A stretch of 64,000 nucleotides of DNA, from positions 43,576-107,575 of the forward strand of contig JAGGRA010000048.1 of NCBI GenBank assembly GCA_018613035.1, read 5' to 3'. Within the stretch, counting starts at the first letter, position 1, and every line of letters begins with the position of its first letter. Below the pieces are notes generated by a model. The model saw only the letters and a list, made by a program, of their open reading frames with translations, was not told where the DNA came from and ran no database searches. This document shows positions 52,415 through 60,050 of this stretch, in pieces. This DNA comes from Pseudomonas sp. ISL-84. GTDB taxonomy: Bacteria > Bacillota > Bacilli > Bacillales > Cytobacillaceae. The position numbers and the translations under genes were made by a program.

Positions 52415-52738
52415 TTAGATTTGAATTGTTTCGGAAGAATTGATGAAGCGTTTTTCTGTCATGCGCAGCACTGAAATATGGCTTGTACACATATCCTTAA
52501 TCTTTTCAAGGTGGTCCTGCACTTCATTTCCTTCTACAATAATTTTTAGTGTCGTTTGCGGTTTAACAGTCAGCAGAAATGAAACCAACTTGGAAAGGTT
52601 TGAGGCATCTACAGCTTTATGCTTACTGTATAAATATGTAGTGCCTTTAAATTGTTTTGATGCCTGATAGATTTCCAGCATTTTCTTCATTGTGAATTTA
52701 TTTTGTACGAGAACGTTAGTAGAAATAATTTCTTTCAT
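52415..52738 (-). CDS. HPr-like protein lacking the phosphorylatable His
   Basis: A 107-aa protein with the HPr/Crh fold pattern over residues about 18-85 (LEIYQASKQFKGTTYLYSKH, ASNLSKLVSFLLTV, TTLKIIVEG). The position of His15 is occupied by KFTMKK without His. The Ser46 region reads ASNLSKLVS, so a Ser remains close by. It cannot relay PTS phosphate, but a regulatory Crh-like role is possible. AAAAGGAGATTTTAAAA precedes the ATG. Confidence 0.7.
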   Translation of the reverse strand: MKEIISTNVLVQNKFTMKKMLEIYQASKQFKGTTYLYSKHKAVDASNLSKLVSFLLTVKPQTTLKIIVEGNEVQDHLEKIKDMCTSHISVLRMTEKRFINSSETIQI

Positions 52739-52963
52739 TTTTAAAATCTCCTTTTAAAAGTTTTTTATATTAATCGATTAATAGGTGATGTCGTTTGTAC
52801 TAGGAATTTACCCAGGGGGGAGAAAAGGTAAACCACACATCAACAAAGTGTGAATAATTACCTGTTATTTTTCCAATTAACGGTATAGATGGCGAGGGTT
52901 GCACTGAAAGGCGGCCAATAGATAAGATAGCAGTAGCAGTTGATCTTTAGAAGGGAGAAATTC

Positions 52964-54136
52964 ATGCTAACTCTCATAAAAAACGCAGAAGTTTATGCTC
53001 CTAAATATTTAGGGAAAAAAGATCTTTTAATCGTTAATGACAAAATCGGTTTTATTCAAGATTCCATACAAAAACCCGAGGGCTTCGTTGATATCGAAGT
53101 AGTTGAAGCAGAAGGGAAGATTGCGGTTCCAGGTTTTATTGATTCCCATGTCCATATTATCGGAGGCGGCGGGGAAGGCAGCTATAAAACACGGACTCCC
53201 GAGATACAGCTGACAGATGCTACCTTATCAGGCATCACTACTCTGGTAGGGGTTATCGGGACAGACGGAACAACGAGGGCGATGGCTAGCCTAGTTGCCA
53301 AAGCAAGAGGTCTGGAGGAAGAAGGCATTACCTGCTATGTACAGACCGGCTCGTACCAGGTCCCAGTCAAGACACTGACAGGCAAGATTGAGGATGATCT
53401 TATCTTGATTGATAAAATTATTGGTGTTGGGGAAATAGCTATTGCTGATCATCGTTCATCCCAGCCAACAGTTGAAGAAATAGCCAAAATTGCCTCTTCA
53501 GCACGGATCGGCGGCATGCTCTCCGGCAAATCTGGAATCGTGAATGTCCATGTTGGAGACAGTTACGATCACTTGAAACTCATTGAAGAAGTAGTGGAAA
53601 AAACGGATATTCCAATCAAGCAATTTTATCCAACGCATATTAACCGCAATCCTCATTTATTTGAAGAGGGCATTCGCTTTGCCAAAAAAGGCGGCTTTGT
53701 CGACTTTACGACAAGCAGCATTCCGATGTTTTTTGAGGAAGGGGAGGTTAAATGCAGCGTTGGCCTCAAAAGGATGCTTGATGAAGGAGTACCAATTTCG
53801 CAAATTACTTTTACCTCTGATGGACAAGCCAGTCTGCCGGACTTTAATGAACATGGCGAGTTAATCGGGCTACAAATCGGCAAAGTCTCCACACTTTATA
53901 AAGAAGTCCGAGATGCCATTTTAAATGAGGGAGTATCCATTGAAGATGCAATATCTGTTATTACTAAAAACCCGGCTTCCATTTTAAAGCTACATCGCAA
54001 GGGATCAGTAGAGGCAGGAAAGGATTCAGATCTGGTGCTATTAAATAAAGAAGATTTGTCAATCCATTCTGTATTTGCCCTCGGCAGGAAAATGGCTGAG
54101 AATGGGGAAGCGCTTGTTAAAGGGACATTTGAATAA
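52964..54136 (+). CDS. iadA: Isoaspartyl dipeptidase (beta-aspartyl peptidase)
   Basis: A 390-aa amidohydrolase that removes isoaspartyl dipeptides left by protein damage. Metal ligands: FIDSHVHIIGGGGEGSY, NVHVGDSYDHL, PTHINRNPHLF, and the Asp in FTSDGQASLP. EIAIADHRSSQ is typical of IadA. AAGGGAGAAATTC precedes ATG 52964; the longer frame from 52940 has no ribosome site. Transcribed alone. Confidence 0.9.
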   Translation: MLTLIKNAEVYAPKYLGKKDLLIVNDKIGFIQDSIQKPEGFVDIEVVEAEGKIAVPGFIDSHVHIIGGGGEGSYKTRTPEIQLTDATLSGITTLVGVIGTDGTTRAMASLVAKARGLEEEGITCYVQTGSYQVPVKTLTGKIEDDLILIDKIIGVGEIAIADHRSSQPTVEEIAKIASSARIGGMLSGKSGIVNVHVGDSYDHLKLIEEVVEKTDIPIKQFYPTHINRNPHLFEEGIRFAKKGGFVDFTTSSIPMFFEEGEVKCSVGLKRMLDEGVPISQITFTSDGQASLPDFNEHGELIGLQIGKVSTLYKEVRDAILNEGVSIEDAISVITKNPASILKLHRKGSVEAGKDSDLVLLNKEDLSIHSVFALGRKMAENGEALVKGTFE

Positions 54137-54145
54137 AAACGAGAG

Positions 54146-54176
54146 GGCTTGGACTGTAAAGGTTCAAGCTTTTTTA
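54146..54176 (+). terminator. Terminator after iadA
   Basis: GCTTGGAC (54147-54154) pairs with GTTCAAGC (54162-54169, one G-U), then TTTTTTAT. Confidence 0.8.
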
Positions 54177-54202
54177 TAAGGTTTGGCCGGTAAAATACGA
54201 GG

Positions 54203-54305
54203 AGTTGACGATAAATTTGATAAAGTTGTTGATTTATTGGCTTAGTTGATGATATATATCCGCAGTTGAGGATATTTCTCCTAAAGTTGATGATAAAGTC
54301 CTTTC
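54203..54305 (+). repeat. Five 20-21-bp tandem units (AGTTGATGAT)
   Basis: Units begin at 54203 (AGTTGACGAT), 54224 (AGTTGTTGAT), 54244 (AGTTGATGAT), 54264 (AGTTGAGGAT) and 54285 (AGTTGATGAT). Spacing is 21, 20, 20, 21 bp, two helical turns. The rest of the 54177-54514 spacer has no gene. Confidence 0.7.
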
Positions 54306-54514
54306 CGGCTGGTAAAATGGATCAGTTTGAATAGTAAAAGCCTTACATAATCTTTAATAAGGATTTAAAACTCAAAAAATTCATATAATTAAGCTAGTAT
54401 TTTATAAGCATTATCAGTCTCCAGGAGGAGATGGATACCATCAGAAGCCGCTTATGCAAAGGTTATTCCTGAGATAAAATTTAGCTATAAAACAGGGGAA
54501 CTGAGGTAAATGTG

Positions 54515-55801
54515 ATGAAGAAATTTAAAGAAATTTTTCAAAATGCCAATTATGTTAAATTGTTTTTTGCTAATTTTACTTCACAGATGGGCAGTACGAT
54601 CGGCCTTACAGCATTTATGTTTTTTCTTCTCGATCGTTTTTCAGAGCAGCCTTTATATGCAACTTTAACTGAGCTGATGTTTTCGGTGCCGACTTTAACT
54701 GTATTTTTCCTTGTCGGTGTGTTTGCGGACAGGATGGACCGCCAGAAAATAGCTTATTATTGTGATTGGATTAGCGCATTGCTGTCCATTGTGCTCCTGA
54801 TGACCATTATCATCGGCTGGATGCCGCTGATTTTTATAGTATTATTTCTAAGAAGCGCAATCCAAAAGTTCTTCTTCCCTGCTGAGCATGCCATGATACA
54901 AGGAATATTAAAAAATGAAGACTACACAACTGCTGCGGGTCTGAATCAGGTTGTTATGAGCTTATTCATGCTTTTTGGCAATGGTCTTGGCATTCTCGTA
55001 TATTGGACGGTCGGCGTTTACGGGGCGATTTTGGCTGATGCGATTACATTCATTATTAGTGCGTTATTAATAAAATCCTGCCGTATCCCTGAGGAAGTCA
55101 GACTGCCAAATGGAAGCCATAAGCTGAAAGATCTTAATATACCGCTAGTCTTTAAAGATTTTAATCTAGGAATGAAGTATATTTTCCAGCATAAATTATT
55201 ATCTGCCTTGCTTATTGGTTTCTTTGTTTTCGGGGTTGTGAATGGAGGGTTTTCAGTAATGCCTATTTTCATGCTGAAGTACAAACTCGAGCCGCAATCA
55301 TACGAAGAATATTCCATCTTACTAGGTATACTATTTGGGGTCGGTGTGCTGATTGGAAGCTTTATTGCTTCTTTGCTTACTCAAAAATTCAAGCTCTACC
55401 AGCTGATCATTTCTGGACTGCTGATTTCGGGAAGTTTTATAGTTGCAGCTTCATTCGCAGAAACTACATTTATTTTTCTTTCCCTGTTATTTGCTGCAGC
55501 GTTTGGATTGCCTTTCGTGAATATCGCCTTAGGAGGATGGATGCCAAGCATTGTTGACCCAAAAATGATGGGAAGGGTTCAGGGATGGATCAGCCCGTTG
55601 ATGATGCTTTCCCAATCTTTAACACTTGGATTCATTGCTGTCAGCTTCCCTGGATTCCTTAAAGTTGAAATGCTTTATTGGATGGTAGGCGGCTGTTTGG
55701 CGCTTGTCGGTGTTTTTTACAGCCTTGTGTTGCCGAAGTTAACAAAAGAATCAGAAAAAAATACAAAAACACATTCTTTGGAACAAACTGGTACAGTATA
55801 A
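54515..55801 (+). CDS. MFS transporter (MFS_3/enterobactin-exporter-like)
   Basis: A 428-aa membrane protein with 12 predicted helices. FFANFTSQMGSTIGLTAFMF, then GVFADRMDRQKI (loop 2-3 motif) and VAGLNQ-like AAGLNQVVMSLF place it with macrolide/siderophore MFS_3 exporters. GAGG lies 8 nt before ATG 54515. The substrate is unknown. It ends at a terminator just before the sigY promoter. Confidence 0.85.
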   Translation: MKKFKEIFQNANYVKLFFANFTSQMGSTIGLTAFMFFLLDRFSEQPLYATLTELMFSVPTLTVFFLVGVFADRMDRQKIAYYCDWISALLSIVLLMTIIIGWMPLIFIVLFLRSAIQKFFFPAEHAMIQGILKNEDYTTAAGLNQVVMSLFMLFGNGLGILVYWTVGVYGAILADAITFIISALLIKSCRIPEEVRLPNGSHKLKDLNIPLVFKDFNLGMKYIFQHKLLSALLIGFFVFGVVNGGFSVMPIFMLKYKLEPQSYEEYSILLGILFGVGVLIGSFIASLLTQKFKLYQLIISGLLISGSFIVAASFAETTFIFLSLLFAAAFGLPFVNIALGGWMPSIVDPKMMGRVQGWISPLMMLSQSLTLGFIAVSFPGFLKVEMLYWMVGGCLALVGVFYSLVLPKLTKESEKNTKTHSLEQTGTV

Positions 55802-55819
55802 TAATATTAGTAGTATAAT

Positions 55820-55844
55820 AGTCCCTTTAATAGGGGCTTTTTGT
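55820..55844 (+). terminator. Terminator after the MFS gene
   Basis: AGTCCC (55820-55825) pairs with GGGGCT (55833-55838), then TTTTTG. Confidence 0.7.
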
Positions 55845-55871
55845 ATATAAAAAAATTATTTTTAAAAATAA

Positions 55872-55896
55872 TGAACGAATTCATCTCTTGAGCGTC
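55872..55896 (+). promoter_or_regulatory. ECF-type autopromoter of sigY
   Basis: TGAAC (55872-55876), 16-nt spacer, CGTC (55893-55896), the standard ECF sigma element, about 58 nt before the sigY start. Confidence 0.8.
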
Positions 55897-55953
55897 TTAT
55901 GAGTGAAATAAACAGTTAACAATGGGATGATGGAGAAGAGAGGAAAGAAGCTG

Positions 55954-56517
55954 ATGGAGGAGAAATACCTTATTATAAGTGCCAAACGAGGAGATCAGCT
56001 AGCTTTTGCCATGCTTTTTAAAAATAACTATCCCTTTCTGGTTAAGTACTTAATCAAAATTACGATGAATCCTGACACTGCAGAAGAGCTCGCTCAGGAA
56101 ACGATGGCGAAATGTGTGGAAAAAATCAGTATGTATAATGGTAAAGCGAAATTTTCCTCTTGGCTGATTTCGATTGCGACCAATTTATATATTGATCAGC
56201 AGCGAAAGTCTAAAAGAGAGAGAAATTGGAGACAGCAGGAAGAAGCATTCAGGAGGATGAAATGGCAGCTTGAAAGCCGAAATGAGGAATGGAATGATGC
56301 CTTATCAGCCCTTGGAAAGCTTAAAGAAGATATCCGAATCCCAATTATACTGAAACATTATTACGGCTATTCTTATGAGGAAATAGGAGAGATGATGAAA
56401 ATATCTGCTGGCACTGTTAAGTCAAGAGTCCATAACGGGATAATGGCTGTAAGAGAGGAGTTGAAACTTCATGACGAACCGAAAAGTGCTGCCGCTCGAA
56501 CACGAACATCAAAATGA
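55954..56517 (+). CDS. sigY: ECF sigma factor SigY
   Basis: A 187-aa sigma-70 family factor. Region 2: NPDTAEELAQETMAKCVEKI and FSSWLISIATNLYIDQQRK. Region 4: IPIILKHYYGYSYEEIGEMM, SAGTVKSRVHNGI. ATG 55954 has AGAGGAAAG upstream; an ATG at 55927 is less well placed. The C-terminal 15 residues overlap yxlC by 47 nt. Followed by yxlC-yxlD-yxlE homologues, as in B. subtilis, and preceded by its own ECF promoter. Confidence 0.88.
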   Translation: MEEKYLIISAKRGDQLAFAMLFKNNYPFLVKYLIKITMNPDTAEELAQETMAKCVEKISMYNGKAKFSSWLISIATNLYIDQQRKSKRERNWRQQEEAFRRMKWQLESRNEEWNDALSALGKLKEDIRIPIILKHYYGYSYEEIGEMMKISAGTVKSRVHNGIMAVREELKLHDEPKSAAARTRTSK

Positions 56518-56821
56518 AAACGATTTGGCAGCTATAAAGGAGATAGAGGATGGATTAGATTTGCTTGAAAATAATGTCCAGATGTACACACCTGATCTGC
56601 AATTCTTTGAACAATTGGTTTTGGATCAAAGGCAAATCATGAAAAAGAAGTTCATGAGGGAAGTGGCCATCTTTATAGTTGTTGCGCTCCTTGTTGTAAG
56701 TTCTGTTTTGTTCATGCTGTACCAGCTTCCGGTTGCATTTTTTATTTTGCAGGGAATTGTCACTGTTTTTATTATTGCTTATAGTACAGTCAGCTTTGTT
56801 AAGCAGGTGAATGGTACATGA
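56471..56821 (+). CDS. yxlC: YxlC-like negative regulator of SigY
   Basis: A 116-aa protein with an acidic cytoplasmic N-terminus (about 1-55) and two membrane helices (about 63-85 and 88-108). In B. subtilis YxlC with YxlD/E restrains SigY. GAGAGGAGTTG precedes the ATG, inside the sigY end. Overlap of four bases with yxlD shows tight coupling. Confidence 0.8.
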   Translation: MTNRKVLPLEHEHQNENDLAAIKEIEDGLDLLENNVQMYTPDLQFFEQLVLDQRQIMKKKFMREVAIFIVVALLVVSSVLFMLYQLPVAFFILQGIVTVFIIAYSTVSFVKQVNGT

Positions 56822-57024
56822 ATAACGAAGAAATCTCCCTTCCATTACTTATAGTTGTCGGGATCATTTTAATTGCACAAAGCACCTTTTTATTTTTGAA
56901 TGCAAGAAAGCATGGGCATAATTATTGGCTATGGGGAATAATCGGCTTGATTCAGGCACCAATGCCGACGCTGTTTTATTTGATTTTTGTTAGAAAGATT
57001 TGGCAGAAAAAAGATAAGTATTGA
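56818..57024 (+). CDS. yxlD: YxlD-like membrane protein
   Basis: A 68-aa protein with two membrane helices (LPLLIVVGIILIAQSTFLFL and the WLWGIIGLIQAPMPTLFYLI region) and a basic tail. ATG overlaps the yxlC stop (ATGA). Part of the SigY-restraining membrane set. Confidence 0.78.
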   Translation: MNNEEISLPLLIVVGIILIAQSTFLFLNARKHGHNYWLWGIIGLIQAPMPTLFYLIFVRKIWQKKDKY

Positions 57025-57035
57025 GGGATGGATGA

Positions 57036-57239
57036 ATGAAAAAATTAAAGCAGATGCTCCTGCTTACGGCTACAGGCGGCCAGCTTCTAGGCGTTATCAT
57101 GCTATTCATTAATATTAAGGCAGCAATTATGTTTTATATTTTATATGCAATTATGATTTTTGCGATATTTATTGTACTGCTGGTTGAGAGAAAGAAAGAA
57201 AAAGAGGAGGATGACGGGAATGATTATCGTAACTACTGA
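57036..57239 (+). CDS. yxlE: YxlE-like membrane protein
   Basis: A 67-aa protein with two membrane helices and a charged C-terminus (ERKKEKEEDDG). GAGGGATGG precedes the ATG. Its end overlaps the next gene by 20 nt. In B. subtilis yxlF and yxlG (an ABC transporter) follow; here they are absent. Confidence 0.75.
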   Translation: MKKLKQMLLLTATGGQLLGVIMLFINIKAAIMFYILYAIMIFAIFIVLLVERKKEKEEDDGNDYRNY

Positions 57240-57537
57240 TATTGTACATGGAAAAGAAATTAAAGAAATAAAAGGATTTGTAAGAGGCAGTACTGTCCAG
57301 ACCAAACATATCGGGAAAGATTTATTGGCAGGGTTAAAAACGATTGTAGGCGGAGAAATTGGCGAGTATACAGAAATGATGGATGAAGCAAGGCAAAAGG
57401 CTATTGGGAGAATGGTGGAGGATGCCAGGGCAAAAGGGGCAAATGCAATCATTGGCATGCGCCTGCAAACTTCGGCAGTCATGCAAAATGCTGCGGAGAT
57501 TATCGCCTATGGAACAGCAGCAGTTGTTGAAGAATAA
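57220..57537 (+). CDS. YbjQ-family (DUF74) protein
   Basis: A 105-aa protein of the YbjQ/heavy-metal-binding-like family: MIIVTTDIVHGKEIKEIKG, then GANAIIGMRLQTS and an Ala-rich end AEIIAYGTAAVVEE. It probably forms a beta-barrel pentamer; no biochemical role is known. AGGAGGATGACGGGA precedes ATG 57220. It is read from the sigY operon. Confidence 0.85.
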   Translation: MIIVTTDIVHGKEIKEIKGFVRGSTVQTKHIGKDLLAGLKTIVGGEIGEYTEMMDEARQKAIGRMVEDARAKGANAIIGMRLQTSAVMQNAAEIIAYGTAAVVEE

Positions 57538-57635
57538 TGGGAAATTAACCAGCTGAATTCGGCACGGGTTCGGATACCTGTCACTTTTCACAAAAATACG
57601 CTTGAAAATCTGCTTATAATTGTTATACATTTTGT

Positions 57636-57658
57636 CCTGCAAAATGCAGGGCTTTTTA
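57636..57658 (+). terminator. Terminator downstream of the sigY operon
   Basis: CCTGCA (57636-57641) pairs with TGCAGG (57645-57650), then GCTTTTTATT. Confidence 0.75.
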
Positions 57659-58033
57659 TTATGTAAGAATATTACAAAGTGCCACCTAATGTATAATGCA
57701 TTTTATGGCCAAAGTACTGTTATAAAACTAAATGTTGATTTCACTGTGTTTGAAAAATAACCGGAAAAATTCCGTTTAAAATGGGAAATACCCATATTTC
57801 CTTAAGAATAAGCGGAGTTTTTTCGCTTATATGATCTAAATCTTTGAATTTTGGCTTATTTAGAGCAGTTAACCGGAATTCCTCCGCTTATCTCTGCTTC
57901 TTAAGCTTCCACTATATACATTAGCCGGAAATTCTCCGCCTATTAATTCTCATATCTATACGAAAATCATTAATGAATAATTACGAGCCAAAGAGAAACT
58001 TAGTTTGTAACTAAAAATCACAGCATTTTGCAA

Positions 58034-58091
58034 TCCAATTTGCGAGGTAACAGAAATCTCTGTAACCTTACATTTCGAAATACAAATTGGA
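58034..58091. repeat. Nested hairpin element
   Basis: Outer arms TCCAATTTG (58034-58042) and CAAATTGGA (58083-58091); inner arms AGGTAACAGA (58045-58054) and TCTGTAACCT (58059-58068) with loop AATC. A further 11-bp stem ATGACCATCAA/TTGATGGTCAT is at 58141-58175. Confidence 0.6.
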
Positions 58092-58460
58092 CCACTTTTT
58101 CCGGCCTATTTTTATAATTATTCGCGTTATATCATGAAAAATGACCATCAAATTCACATGCAAATTGATGGTCATTCTAATATTTGCGACAGGTAAAAGA
58201 ACCCGTTACTGAATTCGGCTGGTTTTTTTATTGTGCAATTAACAAATAAATGGAAAAAGATGCTGATTTGGTTTTGGATTCTAAAAAGAGGGAAGTTATT
58301 TGAAGGATAATATTTTTGGGAAAAAATACTTTAAAATTGACTAAAGAATATTATGTGATTTTCAAAGCTTTTTTTAGTGAAATCCTTTACAATAAAGTGA
58401 TAGTTCATTTATTTTAATTACCTAGATCTAATGACGCTGGAAAGAGGTTAGGAGTTTTTT

Positions 58461-59249
58461 ATGCTATATTACCGCACCTATGTGAAAGATGAATCTTTGC
58501 CCTGGGTAACCTTTGTGCATGGCGCAGGAGGAAGCTCTGCTATTTGGTATAAACAAATGAGAGAGTATAAAAAGTATTTTAATGTACTGCTGGTAGATTT
58601 GCGCGGCCATGGACAGTCCGGCAGAGGAACTTGGGAAGAAGGGGATCATTTCTCAGAGGTGTCCCGGGAAATTATTGATGTACTGGATCATTTGTGTATC
58701 GAGGAATCCCATTTTGTCGGTATTTCTTTGGGAACCATTGTGATTCAAACAATTGCCCAGGACCATCCTTCAAGAGTTGCATCTATGATTCTTGGCGGTG
58801 CCATTACGGAATTGAATTGGCGGACAAGATTTTTGATTGCGATAGCTAATATGACAAAGTATATGATGCCTTATATGGTTCTTTACCGTTTGTTTGCCTG
58901 GATCATTATGCCAAAGAAGAATCATCTTGAATCAAGGCACGCATTTGTAAGGCAGGCTGCGAAAATGTGCCAAAAGGAATTTATAAACTGGCTCTCACTG
59001 ACCAAGTCGGTGAATCCTTACCTTGAAAAATTGCAAACGAGCATTTCGCATATTCCTACCCTCTTCATCATGGGGCAGGAGGACCACCTGTTTATTAAGT
59101 CTGTTAAAACGATCACCCAAAAAGCAAAAACGGCTACATTTAAGGTTATCAAAGGAGCGGGGCACGTCTGCAATATTGATGAACCAGATTTATTTAATCA
59201 AATTACAATTGATTTTATCAATAGACAAAAACGAAGACTGGCTTCATGA
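58461..59249 (+). CDS. Alpha/beta-hydrolase
   Basis: A 262-aa alpha/beta-hydrolase-fold protein. Oxyanion region FVHGAGGSSAIW, nucleophile elbow GISLGT (Ser about 92), acid in MGQEDHLF and His in GAGHVCNIDEP. There is a basic lid region with FVRQAAKMCQKEF. Substrate unknown. GAAAGAGGTTAGGAG precedes the ATG. Confidence 0.85.
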   Translation: MLYYRTYVKDESLPWVTFVHGAGGSSAIWYKQMREYKKYFNVLLVDLRGHGQSGRGTWEEGDHFSEVSREIIDVLDHLCIEESHFVGISLGTIVIQTIAQDHPSRVASMILGGAITELNWRTRFLIAIANMTKYMMPYMVLYRLFAWIIMPKKNHLESRHAFVRQAAKMCQKEFINWLSLTKSVNPYLEKLQTSISHIPTLFIMGQEDHLFIKSVKTITQKAKTATFKVIKGAGHVCNIDEPDLFNQITIDFINRQKRRLAS

Positions 59250-59283
59250 AAAAAGATCCTTAATAAATAGGGATCTTTTTTTT
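59250..59283 (+). terminator. Terminator after the hydrolase gene
   Basis: AAAAAGATCC pairs with GGGATCTTTTT around TTAATAAATA. Confidence 0.85.
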
Positions 59284-59320
59284 GAATACAGAAAATTTTT
59301 AAGAATGGGAAAAAAGCCGA

Positions 59321-59349
59321 TTGACTTTTGTGAATGGCGATGATAATCT
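59321..59349 (+). promoter_or_regulatory. Promoter of the bmr leader
   Basis: TTGACT (59321-59326), 17-nt spacer, TAATCT (59344-59349), 37 nt before the leader peptide start. Confidence 0.75.
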
Positions 59350-59386
59350 TACCAATATGGAAAATAATGAAAAGGAGGGGTACAAA

Positions 59387-59467
59387 ATGATCTTTATCCA
59401 TCATCTTCAGAAAAAAGCTGAATACACAAAAATTGTAACCTCTCCTATAAATAAAATGAAAATGTAA
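59387..59467 (+). CDS. 26-aa leader peptide upstream of bmrCD (BmrB-like)
   Basis: ATG 59387 follows a near-consensus AAAGGAGGGGTACAAA. The peptide begins MIFIHHLQKKAEYTKIV and stops at 59467, 27 nt before a terminator. Its codons about 17-21 contain the strand that can pair with the terminator's 5' arm (see 59435-59529). In B. subtilis bmrCD is controlled by ribosome-mediated attenuation in a leader ORF, bmrB; position and RNA layout match that scheme. Sequence homology to BmrB was not checked. Confidence 0.75.
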   Translation: MIFIHHLQKKAEYTKIVTSPINKMKM

Positions 59468-59529
59468 GCAGGGTATTTTCTGCACTTTTTTAGGGAGCTC
59501 AGGTTACGAATCGTAACGTGGGCTCTTTT
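59435..59529 (+). promoter_or_regulatory. Transcription attenuator of the bmrCD operon
   Basis: The terminator stem is GAGCTCAGGTTACG (59495-59508) with CGTAACGTGGGCTC (59512-59525), then TTTT. The competing antiterminator is GTAACCTCTCCTA (59435-59447, inside the leader peptide) with TAGGGAGCTCAGGTTAC (59491-59507): 13 pairs with small bulges. A ribosome finishing the leader covers 59435-59447 and lets the terminator form; one stalled early leaves it free and allows readthrough. Confidence 0.75.
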
Positions 59530-59536
59530 GTCTTTT

Positions 59537-59574
59537 AAGACATATCGCATGCCGCGGTATGTCTTTTTTTGTCT
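59537..59574 (+). terminator. Second leader terminator
   Basis: AAGACATA...TATGTCTT with CGC/GCG in the apical part, then TTTTTTT. A back-up stop within the bmr leader. Confidence 0.75.
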
Positions 59575-59576
59575 TT

Positions 59577-59672
59577 TGTTTCAGCTCCAGGTGGGATCGA
59601 TCCGGGAGCCTCATCGGCAAAATGCCCTGTTGAGGACTCCCTTTTACTCGCTAATCCCCCGGAGATTGAAAC
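59577..59672. repeat. Imperfect palindrome in the bmr leader
   Basis: TGTTTCAGCTCC...GGGAGCCTC in the left arm and GAGGACTCCC...GGAGATTGAAACA in the right arm, about 96 nt in all. A GC-rich island in AT-rich DNA, probably another repeat family. No gene. Confidence 0.5.
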
Positions 59673-59905
59673 AGCATCCTCGAATAAATCTCTGCACAAA
59701 GGAAATTCGAATGCAATCTCAAGGGGAACACGCCTTTTTTCAATGTAATAACAAAGTCAAAAAAGCTTTTTTATAGCTATTGGACAAAATTTCAGACGGT
59801 TTTACCAGTAGGAACTGCAGGATATGCCTGTTTCCATATACTTTCGCTTGAAAGAGAGCGCCTGCTGTTGAACAGCAGAAAAACAAACATTAGGAGGAGA
59901 TTTAC

Positions 59906-60018
59906 ATGATTGAAGTAAGAGTGGAAAGAAAAGCAGTTTTGCCAGAGGATCTCGATGGAGGCTAGGTAAGGATCAGGTATTGGCTAAGGGAGGTTCACGG
60001 ATTGAATTAGACATTTAA
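59906..60018 (+). pseudogene. 37-aa small protein before bmrC, one base out of frame
   Basis: TAGGAGGAGATTTAC gives an excellent start. Frame one begins MIEVRVERKAVLPEDLDGG and meets TAG at 59963. Adding one G to the GG at 59958-59962 restores GLGKDQVLAKGGSRIELDI and a stop at 60016. It ends 33 nt before bmrC and would be cotranscribed. Family not recognised. The shift again lies in a G-run. Confidence 0.55.
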
Positions 60019-60050
60019 TTCTGAACTTTCTGCGGAAAGGGGAGAGAACT

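Larger units (their letters stand above)
57549..58222. repeat. 674-bp non-coding segment bounded by inverted repeats
   Basis: The left end CCAGCTGAATTCGGCACGGG... (57549-57584) matches the reverse complement of the right end (58186-58222, CCAGCCGAATTCAGTAACGGG...) at roughly four in five positions over about 36 nt. No open frame of note lies inside. The interior carries CCGGA-N-TCCG mini-dyads (57760-57950) and two hairpins (58034-58091, 58141-58175). It fills most of the 920-bp gap before 58461. Confidence 0.5.

Noticed and set aside
54203..54305. CRISPR-like or coding repeat
   Set aside because: Unit length is 20-21 bp with no spacers and no open frame.
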